A DNA stretch of 48,589 nt from an uncultured Clostridia bacterium (GCA_945965275.1 CAMFNB010000007.1:1-48589); one strand, 5' to 3'. Shown: positions 32,392 to 42,116, counted from the stretch's first letter. Notes: generated by a model not told the origin, from the sequence alone. Translations and numbers: made by a program.

Positions 32392-34017
32392 TTAAAGGTA
32401 TTTAATGAGGCCTTTGAATCCTTCCTTATCATAGATTTCTTTAAATGATTTTACTTCCGTACTGATTATATCGTCAATTGCTTTCATGCCAAGCAACTCC
32501 ACGGGAGCCTTGTCATCTGTCATTATTCTGTCACCGGGTACATAAGTTATAAGTCTTTCTGCCACGTATCCGCTGAAAGGAAGAAGTTCACCATCCTCCG
32601 TCATTGCATTCAGTATCATGCGTTCTTTAATATCAGGATTACAGGATGCAAAAACCTCACGATTTGTTGTGTTCTGTACATCAATCATATACACAGTCGG
32701 AAAAACAGCGGCAATTGTATCGGCAAGATAATCATTGATGTTATTCTCACCGCTTGCTTTCATGTTCATATTTACAAGCATAACACCGTCTTCCTTCAAA
32801 TGATTTTTTACGAGGGTAAAAAATTCAACGGAGGACATATGGAACGGAATGGTAATGTCCTGGTATGCGTCCACCATAATGAGATCATATTTTTTATCAA
32901 TTGAGTTTAGATAGGCGCGTCCGTCGTAGGTAGTAACCTTAACATCATCTGACATGTCGAAATATTTGCGTGCAAGATTCGTAATCTTTTCATCAATTTC
33001 AACGCCTTCGATATTTGTACCGGTAAAATATCTTTGAATCTGTGTGGCAAATGTTCCTGCGCCATTGCCCAAAATCAAAATATCAAAGTTGTCGGTTTCC
33101 TTTATGCCTGCCATAAGACAGGAGGGGAGGGCGTAATCGTAGAACAGTCCGGTAATGCCCTTTTCTTTCATATATACTGATTGTACGCCGAAAAGAACAT
33201 TGGTTGAAAGAATTGTTTTGTTGCCCTGTTCATATACCTGAAGATAGTTATATACCGATTCATCCTCGTATATCAGATCGCTCTGCCAAAACGCAAAGCT
33301 GCTGTTTGAACCGAAGGCACAACAGAGAATGAATATAACAATTGAAACAGGAAGTTTCTTTATTTTTTTAATGCTGATTTTTGAAGTAATGAAGTATACG
33401 GCACAAAGTGCAAGAAGTATTCCTGCGAAAATAAGGAATGTGATATTTGTTCCGACAGCAGGGATGCTTATAAACGTAGGGACAAAGGTTCCTATGATAC
33501 TTCCGATTGTGTTTGAGGCATTCAGCTTTCCGACAATGCTTGCACTGTCATCGAGACTATCAATTGTATATTTTACAAGAGACGGTGTGACCGTTCCCAA
33601 AAGGAACAGCGGAAACACAAATAAAACCATACAGGCTGCGAAGCCCGCTATTACAAGGAAGTTGCTGTTTACCGCAAATACAAGAAGTGCAGAGATTCCG
33701 ATGATGATGTATTTTCCGACAACGGGAATCAGACCAATCCATATTCCTGCGATGATGATACGTCCGTAGAGCTTGTCCGGATTCGGATTTCTGTCTGCCT
33801 TTTTACCGCCATAAAGATTGCCCAGTGCCATGGCAATCATAATCGTACCGATGATGATTGTCCACACAATTTGGGAGGAACTGAAATACGGAGCAAGAAG
33901 TCTGCTGGCACCGAGTTCAACGGCCATAACAGACATACCTGCAAAAAACTCCGTCAAATAAAGAAAAACCTTGTTCTTTAAAATTCGACGCGGATAAGTG
34001 CTTCCTTTTTCATCCAT
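32392..34017 (-). CDS. Membrane-fused spermidine synthase-like protein
   Basis: A 541-residue fusion. The N-terminal ~240 residues hold six to eight hydrophobic segments of the MFS-like type (FFAGMSVMAVELGASRLLAPYF, TIMIAMALGNLYGGKKADR). The C-terminal part is a spermidine-synthase-like methyltransferase fold: ILILGNGAGTFATQIQR (decarboxy-SAM/SAM site), EGVEIDEKI, DGRAYL and DLIMVDAYQD. Family members are widespread but poorly understood; they may make polyamines or related products at the membrane. GGAGG precedes the ATG. Confidence 0.88.
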   Translation of the reverse strand: MDEKGSTYPRRILKNKVFLYLTEFFAGMSVMAVELGASRLLAPYFSSSQIVWTIIIGTIMIAMALGNLYGGKKADRNPNPDKLYGRIIIAGIWIGLIPVVGKYIIIGISALLVFAVNSNFLVIAGFAACMVLFVFPLFLLGTVTPSLVKYTIDSLDDSASIVGKLNASNTIGSIIGTFVPTFISIPAVGTNITFLIFAGILLALCAVYFITSKISIKKIKKLPVSIVIFILCCAFGSNSSFAFWQSDLIYEDESVYNYLQVYEQGNKTILSTNVLFGVQSVYMKEKGITGLFYDYALPSCLMAGIKETDNFDILILGNGAGTFATQIQRYFTGTNIEGVEIDEKITNLARKYFDMSDDVKVTTYDGRAYLNSIDKKYDLIMVDAYQDITIPFHMSSVEFFTLVKNHLKEDGVMLVNMNMKASGENNINDYLADTIAAVFPTVYMIDVQNTTNREVFASCNPDIKERMILNAMTEDGELLPFSGYVAERLITYVPGDRIMTDDKAPVELLGMKAIDDIISTEVKSFKEIYDKEGFKGLIKYL

Positions 34018-34077
34018 AAACTACCTCCGGATATATAAGCATATGAATTAAAAATATTCTGTTTTGATAATTTAAGA

Positions 34078-35184
34078 TTATAGCAGAGATGCTTTGAATT
34101 GCTTGTCCCTGTAAAGCTCCTTGTCGGCATTTGCAATACACTGACTGAGAGTCAGTTCTTTTTTGTCGAATTCTGTCGCACCACAGCTGATGGAGAGCTT
34201 TACGTTGTCTCCTATGTTGGTTTCAAGTACAGCCCTCTTGATTGTGCCGACAAAGGCAGAAACTTCAGTATAATTATTTGTCTTAAGAACAATTATAAAC
34301 TCATCTCCGCCGTATCTTGCAAGAAATGCGGCCTTGTTTGCACACGCAGCTTTAAGGACCTTCGCAACCCTTATGAGAGCATTGTCACCTGCTATGTGTC
34401 CGAAGGCATCGTTGATTATTTTAAAGTTGTCGATATCAATCAAAATAAGAGAAGCAGGTTCGTTATCATCAAGAGCTTTGGCGTACTTTTCCAATTCTCT
34501 TCTGTTGTTTGTTCCGGTAAGACTGTCTGTGGAAATCATTTCGCTCTGCAGAGCCATAAACATTACCATAAGCAGGATGCATACACAGGGCGGAATCAAA
34601 GGAACACCGGTAATAAATATTTCACCGACTCCTGCAAGAATAGGTACGATTCCGAGAATATACAACCTTGCCATGGTTCTTGATGCACGTTCATCGCCCT
34701 TAATTGCTTTGAATAAAAACAAAGCGGTGGGAACGAACAAGTAAAAGGCGGATATTACAGGCTGAATGAAGTAAAGAACACTTCTGTGATATTCGTCAAA
34801 TTCGTCAATATAGAAGAACCATTTTGTAAGCGGACTCAGTAATATTACCGCAACAGCAACAAGGCCCGGTATGAGAAACAGTATTTTCTTGCTCATATTA
34901 TGATGTATTCTGAGCTTTGCCAGGATATATCTGAACCAGAAAAACGGTACTGCAATTGCGGTTATGTAATACATTATGTCAACTGTATAATGCAAAGGAA
35001 TTGAAATTCCGGAGCCTTCGAGAAAGTAGTCAAGCCAGTCGAGAATCGTGAATCCGGCAACTCCGAAGTATACAATAAGAAGCCTGCGGTTTGCTGTGGT
35101 TTTACTGAGACCGAGCAGCTTAAACGACAGGATTGTAATAATAAACAAACATATTAGGTTTATTTCTAAATACATTAATCGCAT
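34078..35184 (-). CDS. Membrane diguanylate cyclase
   Basis: A 368-residue protein with about seven transmembrane segments (residues 1-210) and a GGDEF domain (about 215-368). The signature RYGGDEFIIVL is intact, so c-di-GMP synthesis is expected, with DSLTGTNNRREL and LIDIDNFKIINDAFGH as further marks. The inhibitory RxxD I-site upstream of GGDEF is absent (ANKAAFLARY), so product inhibition through that site is unlikely. It appears leaderless: TTGATA, 17 nt, TAGAAT, 8 nt, ATG, with no ribosome binding site. Confidence 0.9.
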   Translation of the reverse strand: MRLMYLEINLICLFIITILSFKLLGLSKTTANRRLLIVYFGVAGFTILDWLDYFLEGSGISIPLHYTVDIMYYITAIAVPFFWFRYILAKLRIHHNMSKKILFLIPGLVAVAVILLSPLTKWFFYIDEFDEYHRSVLYFIQPVISAFYLFVPTALFLFKAIKGDERASRTMARLYILGIVPILAGVGEIFITGVPLIPPCVCILLMVMFMALQSEMISTDSLTGTNNRRELEKYAKALDDNEPASLILIDIDNFKIINDAFGHIAGDNALIRVAKVLKAACANKAAFLARYGGDEFIIVLKTNNYTEVSAFVGTIKRAVLETNIGDNVKLSISCGATEFDKKELTLSQCIANADKELYRDKQFKASLL

Positions 35185-35192
35185 ACGTTTCT

Positions 35193-35221
35193 ATTCTATA
35201 TTAAATATTGTTAATTATCAA
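35193..35221 (-). promoter_or_regulatory. Promoter of the diguanylate cyclase (leaderless configuration)
   Basis: TTGATA (35216-35221), exact 17-nt spacer, TAGAAT (35193-35198), 8 nt to the ATG at 35184. Confidence 0.55.
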
Positions 35222-35240
35222 CAATTTATGACAAATTGAT

Positions 35241-36254
35241 TCAGCAAAGTTCATGCCTTAAAGAGAAGGTGTTGCCTTTTGCGAAAACTTTTGCATATGC
35301 ACCTGATATGAGAGGCATCATAGGAGGAAGATGTCCGATGTCGAGATCAAGCAAAACAGGAACCCCGAATTCTTCGAGAGATTCTGCAAAGCCCAGGTCC
35401 GCGTTTGTATATGTTCCCGCGCGTCCGACTAAGAAACCTTTTGCACTGTCGAACCAACCGGCGTTTTTGAGTTGCCAAAGAGCACGGCGTGCCGCAAAAG
35501 GATTCAGTTCACAGCTTTCAAGGAACCAGACAATTCCGTCATCTGCATATTTTTCATTGAATGCTTTTACGTTATCAAACTTTGTTCCGCATAAACAAAC
35601 AAGCACGTCGAGGCAGCCACCGATGAGGCGTCCTTCGAATTGCGTTCCGTTTTCTGAAGTATACGGACCGTATTTGATATTAAACGGTTCTGTCACATTA
35701 TATGAAACGAAGGGGTTTTCAGGTGTTTTAAGAGATTCCTTTTCCCATTTGTCATAATTCGTTACGGTCAGTTTTTTTCCTGACAGAATCTCAAGAGCAT
35801 CATCAACTGCAGGGTGAAGCACTTCCTGTCCGAAGGCAGGAGCACAGGGACCGTAAATCGCTGCCGTGTCGCAGAGAGTGGGAAGCACAAATGTAAGATT
35901 TGTGTTGTCGGAATAACCCATATACCACTTTGGTTTTGCTTTTGATATTTTATCGAAATCAACGAATGTGAGATCTTCGCACATTGTCTCACCGCCGCCG
36001 CAGGAAATAATTGCGGAGAGGCTTTCGTCGGTAAAAAATTCATTTATTTCGGCGGCACAGGCTTCAGGTGTATTGCTTTTACCGAAACCGTTATCCGAAA
36101 AACAATTCGGACCCTGTACACATTTATATGATTTTTTGGTAAAATAATCTAATGATGAATTGAAACATGATTTGTACGGCTCATTGTTACAGCCGAAGGA
36201 CGGTGCAATGAAACCGATTGAGTCATTTGGTTTTAGAAATTCAGGATATCTCAT
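35241..36254 (-). CDS. S66-family serine peptidase (LD-carboxypeptidase / MccF-like)
   Basis: A 337-residue cytosolic enzyme. S66 marks: IGFIAPSFG at the start, ISCGGGETM, nucleophile serine in MGYSDNTNL, catalytic Glu in LESCELNP and His in DIGHLPPMMPL, so the Ser-Glu-His triad looks complete. Relatives cleave L,D-peptide bonds in recycled murein or detoxify microcin C-like compounds; which applies here is open. The start is the ATG at 36254, not the TTG at 36275. TATACT ends 9 nt before the ATG and no Shine-Dalgarno is present. Confidence 0.85.
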   Translation of the reverse strand: MRYPEFLKPNDSIGFIAPSFGCNNEPYKSCFNSSLDYFTKKSYKCVQGPNCFSDNGFGKSNTPEACAAEINEFFTDESLSAIISCGGGETMCEDLTFVDFDKISKAKPKWYMGYSDNTNLTFVLPTLCDTAAIYGPCAPAFGQEVLHPAVDDALEILSGKKLTVTNYDKWEKESLKTPENPFVSYNVTEPFNIKYGPYTSENGTQFEGRLIGGCLDVLVCLCGTKFDNVKAFNEKYADDGIVWFLESCELNPFAARRALWQLKNAGWFDSAKGFLVGRAGTYTNADLGFAESLEEFGVPVLLDLDIGHLPPMMPLISGAYAKVFAKGNTFSLRHELC

Positions 36255-36310
36255 AATGTTTTCAGTATAAAACAAATTGAGAAAGAATTAAAGCAAAAAA
36301 GGTTAAACAA

Positions 36311-37648
36311 ATGAGTATGGCGAAAAAAAGCAAACCCAAACTCTCTACGTTTCAGATTATCATATTCAGTTTTGCGGCATTGATTCTTGCGGGTACAATG
36401 CTGCTTATGCTTCCGTTTGCGTCAAAGAGCGGAGAAGTGACCCCGTTTAGTGACGCACTTTTTACAGCAACATCGGCAGTCTGTGTAACCGGGCTTGTAG
36501 TTCAGGATACGGCCACATACTGGTCAATCTTCGGACAGGGAACAATACTTTTCCTTCTCCAAATCGGAGGACTGGGAATTATCACAATCGTGACTACGTT
36601 CTCTCTTTTGTCAGGAAGAAAGATTTCATTACTTGAGAGAAGCACTATTCAGGATGCACTTTCAACCCCTCAGGTCGGCGGTGTTGTAAAACTGATCAGA
36701 TTTGTGATTATTTCAGTCGGTATTTTTGAAGTTGCAGGCGCACTTGCAATGTTGCCGTCATTCTGCAGACACTTCGGTCTTAAGGGAATATGGATGTCAT
36801 TTTTCCATTCTGTATCGGCATTCTGCAATGCCGGCTTTGACATAATGGGTGAGTGCACCGGAAAGTATTCTTCCCTTACGTTTTTTCATGATGACATTCT
36901 TGTTGTAACAGTTGTATGTCTGCTCATCATCATCGGCGGTATCGGCTTCCTCACATGGGACGATTTTGCAGCTCACAAATTCCGTTTCAAAAAATACAGA
37001 ATGCAGAGCAAAATCGTGCTTGTCACAAGTGCGGCTCTTATCGCAGTTCCGTTTATCATTTTGTTTTTCACAGAATACCAGAACCTTCCGATGAAGGACA
37101 GAATATGCAGCGCACTGTTCCAGACAGTAACAACGAGAACAGCAGGAATGAACACACAGGACCTTACAACAATGACTCCTGCATCAACAGGACTTATGAT
37201 AGGACTTATGCTTACGGGTGGTTCACCGGGGTCAACAGCCGGCGGTATGAAGACGACAACAATTGCCATTCTTCTGATTAATGCGGTTTGCGTATTCAGA
37301 AGAAAGAAGAGCGTTGAAGCATTCGGAAGAAGAATTGAGGACGGCGTTGTAAGACTTGCTGCAACAATTATAACCTTGTATGTTACATTGGCAGGCGTTG
37401 GTGCTATAATTATCAGTATTATCGAGGGACTCCCGATTTCCGTATGTCTGTTTGAAACGGCATCGGCAGTGGGTACGGTGGGACTTTCCCTCGGAATTAC
37501 ACCTGCTCTCAGCATAGTGCCGAGAATAATACTCATCGCACTTATGTTCTTCGGCAGAGTGGGCGGATTGACATTGATTTATGCGGCAGTTTCAACCAGG
37601 GGCGCGGATATGAGTCATTACCCTGTAGAAAAAATAACTGTCGGCTGA
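36311..37648 (+). CDS. ktrB: Ktr/Trk potassium uptake channel subunit
   Basis: A 445-residue membrane protein of the TrkH/KtrB superfamily with four M1-P-M2 repeats. Selectivity-loop regions are visible: TATSAVCVTGL, SVSAFCNAGFD, TVTTRTAGMNTQDL and ETASAVGTVGLSLG, each with the filter glycine. The GGSPGSTAGGMKTTT segment is the intramembrane gate loop of KtrB. It takes up K+ with Na+ or the membrane potential. AAAGG lies 8 nt before the ATG, and ktrA follows 10 nt after the stop. Confidence 0.93.
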   Translation: MSMAKKSKPKLSTFQIIIFSFAALILAGTMLLMLPFASKSGEVTPFSDALFTATSAVCVTGLVVQDTATYWSIFGQGTILFLLQIGGLGIITIVTTFSLLSGRKISLLERSTIQDALSTPQVGGVVKLIRFVIISVGIFEVAGALAMLPSFCRHFGLKGIWMSFFHSVSAFCNAGFDIMGECTGKYSSLTFFHDDILVVTVVCLLIIIGGIGFLTWDDFAAHKFRFKKYRMQSKIVLVTSAALIAVPFIILFFTEYQNLPMKDRICSALFQTVTTRTAGMNTQDLTTMTPASTGLMIGLMLTGGSPGSTAGGMKTTTIAILLINAVCVFRRKKSVEAFGRRIEDGVVRLAATIITLYVTLAGVGAIIISIIEGLPISVCLFETASAVGTVGLSLGITPALSIVPRIILIALMFFGRVGGLTLIYAAVSTRGADMSHYPVEKITVG

Positions 37649-37658
37649 AGGAGAAAAT

Positions 37659-38306
37659 ATGAAACAGGTATTATTAATCGGTCTCGGATATTTCGGCAGG
37701 ATGGTTGCAAAACAGCTTGATGTGCTCGGACATGAGGTAATGGTGGTTGACCGCCATGAGGATCGTGTAAATGAAATTCTGCCTTATGTAACAAGCGCAC
37801 AAATCGGCGATTCAACCAGCGAGGCATTTTTGAAATCTCTCGGAGTAAACAACTTTGATGTGTGTATCGTTGCAATCGGAGAAAACTTCCAGAGTTCACT
37901 TGAGACCACATCACTTTTAAAGGAACTCGGAGCTAAGATGGTTGTTGCAAGAGCTCACAGTGAACCGCAGGAAAAATTCCTTCTTCGCAACGGTGCGGAT
38001 GAGGTTGTAAACCCTGAAAAGCAGAATGCCGTCTGGACTGCAAGAAGATTTACGACAGACCATATTTTAGACTACATAAAGCTCGACAACGAGCATGCGA
38101 TTTTCGAAGTCAGTATTCCGAAGAACTGGCTCGGAAAAACACTTAAGGAAGTTGATGTTCGTAAGAATCACGAAATTAACATTCTTGCGTTTAAGAAGAA
38201 CGGTAAAATGATTCTCACCTTCTCGCCTGATGACATATTCGAAAACGGCAGCACACTTCTTGTCCTCGGTTCTCACAAGGCAATTCAGAAAACCTTCAGA
38301 GAGTGA
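37659..38306 (+). CDS. ktrA: Potassium uptake regulatory subunit (RCK/TrkA-N)
   Basis: A 215-residue cytosolic RCK protein. The N-terminal Rossmann motif is VLLIGLGYFGRMVAKQL, with the acidic residue in VVDRHEDR, so it binds adenine nucleotides (ATP/ADP, NAD). The C-terminal ~70 residues are a TrkA-C domain (VSIPKNWLGKTLKEVDVRK), in other species a c-di-AMP sensor. It gates the KtrB channel as an octameric ring. A terminator follows. Confidence 0.93.
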   Translation: MKQVLLIGLGYFGRMVAKQLDVLGHEVMVVDRHEDRVNEILPYVTSAQIGDSTSEAFLKSLGVNNFDVCIVAIGENFQSSLETTSLLKELGAKMVVARAHSEPQEKFLLRNGADEVVNPEKQNAVWTARRFTTDHILDYIKLDNEHAIFEVSIPKNWLGKTLKEVDVRKNHEINILAFKKNGKMILTFSPDDIFENGSTLLVLGSHKAIQKTFRE

Positions 38307-38319
38307 AAAAAAGACAGAC

Positions 38320-38348
38320 AGGCGTGGCTTTGAGTCACGCCTTTTTTT
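38320..38348 (+). terminator. Intrinsic terminator of ktrBA
   Basis: AGGCGTG and CACGCCT pair around GCTTTGAGT, followed by seven T. Confidence 0.85.
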
Positions 38349-38444
38349 ATCTTTTTCAGAATACCTGTAAAAACGAGGGAAACAACAGGTTGCTTTTTTA
38401 AATGCACGTCAGGTGATATGATATCTGCATCGGAGGTGAACGAG

Positions 38445-39209
38445 ATGGAAACAAAGGATATTATTTTAAAACTTCGAAATGAAAAAGGATTGTCGCAGGA
38501 TGAGTTGGCAAAAAGAATTATGGTTACACGGCAGGCCGTTTCTCGTTGGGAAAACGGAGAAACGATTCCCAATACGGATACATTAAAATTATTATCAAAG
38601 GTATTTAATGTTACCATTAATACACTTTTGGGAGCGCCGAAACAGCTGATATGTCAGTGCTGCGGCATGCCGCTTGAGGATGAAATAGTCGGTCGTGACA
38701 GTGACGGATTTTTGAACCAGGACTACTGCAAATGGTGCTACGCTGACGGTACCTACACCTACAGCAATATGAATGATTTGATTGATGTATGTGTAAAGCA
38801 TTTGATGAACGAGGGATTCACTGAAGAGCAGGCTCGCGACCACATGAAAGCCACTCTCCCGACGCTTGATTACTGGAAGAAATATGAGGAGTTAAGTGAC
38901 AACGGACAGTTTGAGTCATTCAAGGAACAGCTTATCAGTGAGATAAACGAGCTTCATATAGAGGGAATGCCAAAGGTTGAAAAGCTGAACGCCCTGGTTG
39001 GCGGGTATGTCAATTTGGCATATCCGTTGCCAAGCGGCGTGAGTGTAAAATTTCTGAATGATCAGACAACATACCTCGGAAACCAACTGGAATCTGAATT
39101 TGACAGTGAGCGATGCTTTGGTGTTCTTGCAAATATGGATTTTATAATGGTTTGCACATATGAAGCAGAAGGTGCAAATCCGGAACTGCTTCTCTATAAA
39201 AAAAGATAA
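38445..39209 (+). CDS. Xre-type regulator with zinc ribbon and ligand-like C-terminal domain
   Basis: 254 residues from the ATG at 38445, which has GGAGGTGA a few bases upstream; the track's start nine codons earlier is not preferred. Residues 1-62 are an Xre helix-turn-helix (GLSQDELAKRIMVTRQAVSRWENGETIPN). Residues about 65-110 form a cysteine-rich ribbon (ICQCCGMPL...QDYCKWCYADG) typical of the putative zinc-ribbon proteins fused to Xre domains. The remainder (about 160-254) is an unrecognised domain that could sense a ligand. The regulated genes are unknown. An ACCTGT/ACAGGT repeat at 38363-38390 could be its site. Confidence 0.8.
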   Translation: METKDIILKLRNEKGLSQDELAKRIMVTRQAVSRWENGETIPNTDTLKLLSKVFNVTINTLLGAPKQLICQCCGMPLEDEIVGRDSDGFLNQDYCKWCYADGTYTYSNMNDLIDVCVKHLMNEGFTEEQARDHMKATLPTLDYWKKYEELSDNGQFESFKEQLISEINELHIEGMPKVEKLNALVGGYVNLAYPLPSGVSVKFLNDQTTYLGNQLESEFDSERCFGVLANMDFIMVCTYEAEGANPELLLYKKR

Positions 39210-39222
39210 GAAAAATATTTTT

Positions 39223-39250
39223 GAGCCTGTGTCGATGCACAGGCTCTTTC
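39223..39250 (+). terminator. Intrinsic terminator after the Xre-type gene
   Basis: GAGCCTGTG, 6-nt loop, CACAGGCTC, then TTTCTATTTT. The opposite strand has no T-run. Confidence 0.8.
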
Positions 39251-39825
39251 TATTTTACATGGAATATTTTCGTTATTTCGTTTTTGAAATTTGATTTCAT
39301 TATTATCAGACATTCAATCAGCACTGCTATGGAAAGGCTGAACGCAACAATTACCTGCCAGATAACATCCTGCTTTTGATTTATGAAAATAATTGACGAG
39401 CCCACGAGAGTGATAACGGCAAATATTATGAGCGGAAGCATGTTATGACGCTGTCTCTCAAAATCGGTATAGAGCAGAACGCAGACTCCGATAAGGACAC
39501 CGAAGCATACAATTGAAACAACGCCCACTGCCCAGCCGGAAACAAGAAGCCTGTCTATCAGGATAATCATAATGCAGGAATACACAGCAATTTTTACAGA
39601 CTGTCTTATTCTGTTGAACTCAATGACATCCGGTGAGATGGTCAGCGAGTAAACCATGAATAAGCCCCAGCATGCAATCGCACTCCATGCCTTTCCGCCT
39701 ACGCAGATGTTTACGATAATCGAGGCAATGCCAAGAACTGCAAAAGCAAGGAGACACACATACTGTGCCTTGCGTCTTGTCCTTATTTTCTTTTCGGGAA
39801 CGGGATATGTATAATCAATCTTCAA
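39250..39825 (-). CDS. DUF6320-like membrane protein
   Basis: A 191-residue protein with about six transmembrane segments after a basic N-terminus (MKIDYTYPVPEKKIRTRRKAQ). From memory it resembles DUF6320 proteins, which are often encoded beside alcohol-acetyltransferase-like proteins as here. It overlaps the acyltransferase gene by 11 bp and is the last gene of a five-gene operon. Function unknown. Confidence 0.6.
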   Translation of the reverse strand: MKIDYTYPVPEKKIRTRRKAQYVCLLAFAVLGIASIIVNICVGGKAWSAIACWGLFMVYSLTISPDVIEFNRIRQSVKIAVYSCIMIILIDRLLVSGWAVGVVSIVCFGVLIGVCVLLYTDFERQRHNMLPLIIFAVITLVGSSIIFINQKQDVIWQVIVAFSLSIAVLIECLIIMKSNFKNEITKIFHVK

Positions 39826-41314
39826 TCAAAACACTTCCTTCCACAACAGGATCAAGGCCGTCTGCACAAAGCAGCTCATAAAAACAGTCTTCAAAAGAAG
39901 AATCCGCAGTATTCTTTGAAACGGAGAATGTGCATGTGTTTCCGAATGTAACGGAAGAACATGCCAGGCGATTTGTGCTGACTGTTCCCAATACAAAATC
40001 CAGACTTTCTATTTTATCTTCAATTTCCGCAGGAAATTTCACAACTCCCAGATTTGAAAGGGTGGTGGAGAAAATCTTTTCTCCCAAAACACCGTAAACT
40101 CTTTTGGCAACGGGTGCCATCAGAAAAAGCGGAATAAACCTGAGCAGCTTAATCATGTTGTTTGTTGAAGCCACCATCTTGGTCATGCTTTCCTTTGATG
40201 CTTTCTTTTCCAGCTGAGCCGTAATGTCGGGAATAAGATCATCCGCATTTTTTATGTCAGTCAGCGGTTCTCTGATTCCGCAGTACATTGAAAAATTCCG
40301 AAGTGTTTCAGACGGATAGTATTTTCTCATATTCACGGGAACCATAACACTGAATTCTCCGCTTATTTCGTCACAGGCATTTCTTCCCGCCGCAAACATT
40401 CTTGAGAGGAGATATGCGGTTACAGTGGCATTTCTGCTTTTCGCAACTTTTTTGAGTTTTGCGGCATCCAGTTTAAAATGCAGAACCTGACACGGTCTTA
40501 CCTTGGAAAGTTTTCCCCCGAACTGCATTGCGGTTTTATCCATAAAGCCCGCGGGTTTGCCTTCTGTCGGCACATTGGGAAACTCGTTTGTAAGCTCACC
40601 TGCGGAGACGATTCCGTTTACCGGAAGAACTCCGTTTGTGCTTTCGCAGGGAGTGCCGAGAATCCTGAAGTATTCCGCAACGATTGTCTTCAGAAAGGCC
40701 ATACCTCCGGTTCCGTCGGACAGTATGTGGAACAGTTCCACGCTGATTCTGTTTTTGTAACACATGAGGCGGAATGTCTGAGATCCGCTGGCACCGACTT
40801 TTATGTGATGACACGGAACGCCCGTATCCGGAAGCGCAACATATCTTCTCTTTGTGGTTTCAAGATAGTGCCAGAAGATACCCTTTTTTACAGATGTGGC
40901 AAAGGTCGGGAAACGCTTTATTGTAAAGGTAAGGGCCATCTGCAGAATTTCCGGAATAACATCTTCTTTAAGATAAACAGAAAGCCTGAAAAGGGCCATA
41001 TTATCGCTGCTCATGGAAACAGGGTAAATCTTTGCCGCATTGTCAATGGGGAACCATGTGGTGGCAGGACGGCTGTAAAAACCGCCTAAGTTTACCACAT
41101 CAAGACGATGCATTGCCTCTTCAAAGGAAACCCCGGATGCATTGAGCATGATAAGAGCCTTGTCGAAGTCTTCCAGCATTGCCTTTTTTTCGCGTTTGGG
41201 CAGATTTATCTGTTTTGAAATCCGGTCGAAGAAGGGAATTGTTTTTTCATTTATCTGCTCTGAAACAAAAGGTACTTTCTTGTTCTTATTTTGCTTTTTG
41301 TTTTTCTTACTCAT
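39815..41314 (-). CDS. Condensation-domain-like acyltransferase (alcohol acetyltransferase type)
   Basis: A 499-residue cytosolic protein of the CoA-dependent acyltransferase / condensation fold. The active-site pattern HHxxxDG appears as ELFHILSDGTGGMAFLK, with one of the two His replaced by Phe, as is common outside NRPS domains. NMRKYYPSETLRNFSMYCGIRE and STTLSNLGVVKFP correspond to structural motifs of the second half. A Lys-rich N-terminus precedes the domain. It probably transfers an acyl group to an alcohol or amine, with an alpha/beta hydrolase and two membrane proteins in the same operon. Confidence 0.78.
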   Translation of the reverse strand: MSKKNKKQNKNKKVPFVSEQINEKTIPFFDRISKQINLPKREKKAMLEDFDKALIMLNASGVSFEEAMHRLDVVNLGGFYSRPATTWFPIDNAAKIYPVSMSSDNMALFRLSVYLKEDVIPEILQMALTFTIKRFPTFATSVKKGIFWHYLETTKRRYVALPDTGVPCHHIKVGASGSQTFRLMCYKNRISVELFHILSDGTGGMAFLKTIVAEYFRILGTPCESTNGVLPVNGIVSAGELTNEFPNVPTEGKPAGFMDKTAMQFGGKLSKVRPCQVLHFKLDAAKLKKVAKSRNATVTAYLLSRMFAAGRNACDEISGEFSVMVPVNMRKYYPSETLRNFSMYCGIREPLTDIKNADDLIPDITAQLEKKASKESMTKMVASTNNMIKLLRFIPLFLMAPVAKRVYGVLGEKIFSTTLSNLGVVKFPAEIEDKIESLDFVLGTVSTNRLACSSVTFGNTCTFSVSKNTADSSFEDCFYELLCADGLDPVVEGSVLIED

Positions 41315-41351
41315 AAAGTGTATTTTAAGTGATTACTGTTGATGTGTAAAC

Positions 41352-42116
41352 CTAAGAGTGCTGCAGATTAAAGAATTCCAGAATAATCTTTGTGGCAAGA
41401 TCCATATCCGTGAGATTTGAAAATCTGTGGTCTGCTGTCTCAAACGGGTAGAACTCTATAAGATTATCGTCTGCAAATTTCTTTGATTCTTCAAAAGGAA
41501 TAACTTCATCCTTAGCACCGTGCAGGATGCATATGTCGTACGCCTGGTCTAAGTAGTCATGGGTTCTGACATCAAAGCTTTCCAGGTCTTTTAAAAACTG
41601 AAGGTTCATGTCAACTTTTCTGTCGAAGCCCACACTGCATGGCTTGCCTTTTTCCAGCTTTTCAAAATCGGCATCCTTCATGATTGTTTTGGTCATTGCC
41701 TCGTGCATTGTGATTGCAGGGCATCTTAAGGCAATTCGCTTAAACGGGTTCTTGTGTTCGATAATGTATTTTAAAATCATATATCCGCCGAAGCTTGTGC
41801 CGTAGGCATATATGTCTTCGGTGTGAAATTGCTTTTTCACATATTCAAGAACCAAAGTGAGGTATTCGGTGCAGTCATCCATTAAAAGTTTTTTCTTTAC
41901 GTCATCTCCGTGACATGGCCAGTTGAAAGTGACAATTGCTGTGTCCTTATGCTTGGACACGGTCTTTTCCGCAAAACGCTGCGCGGATTTGTTGTCCTTG
42001 TGACCTGCAAAACCATGACAGAAAACCACGACCTTTTTAATATCCGGTATTTTACCGAAATAGAGTTTACAACGGATATTATGACCTTTTTCGTTAATCT
42101 CAAAATACTTTTCCAT
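41352..42116 (-). CDS. Alpha/beta hydrolase
   Basis: 254 residues from the ATG at 42116, which overlaps the DUF1576 stop by one base (TGATG); the track's start 7 codons earlier is less likely. VVVFCHGFAGHKDN is the oxyanion region, YGTSFGGYM the nucleophile elbow, and HGAKDEVIP and ADHRFSN supply Asp and His, giving an intact triad. It looks like a serine esterase or acyl-hydrolase without signal peptide. Its neighbours suggest it works on the same acyl compound as the acyltransferase. Confidence 0.83.
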   Translation of the reverse strand: MEKYFEINEKGHNIRCKLYFGKIPDIKKVVVFCHGFAGHKDNKSAQRFAEKTVSKHKDTAIVTFNWPCHGDDVKKKLLMDDCTEYLTLVLEYVKKQFHTEDIYAYGTSFGGYMILKYIIEHKNPFKRIALRCPAITMHEAMTKTIMKDADFEKLEKGKPCSVGFDRKVDMNLQFLKDLESFDVRTHDYLDQAYDICILHGAKDEVIPFEESKKFADDNLIEFYPFETADHRFSNLTDMDLATKIILEFFNLQHS

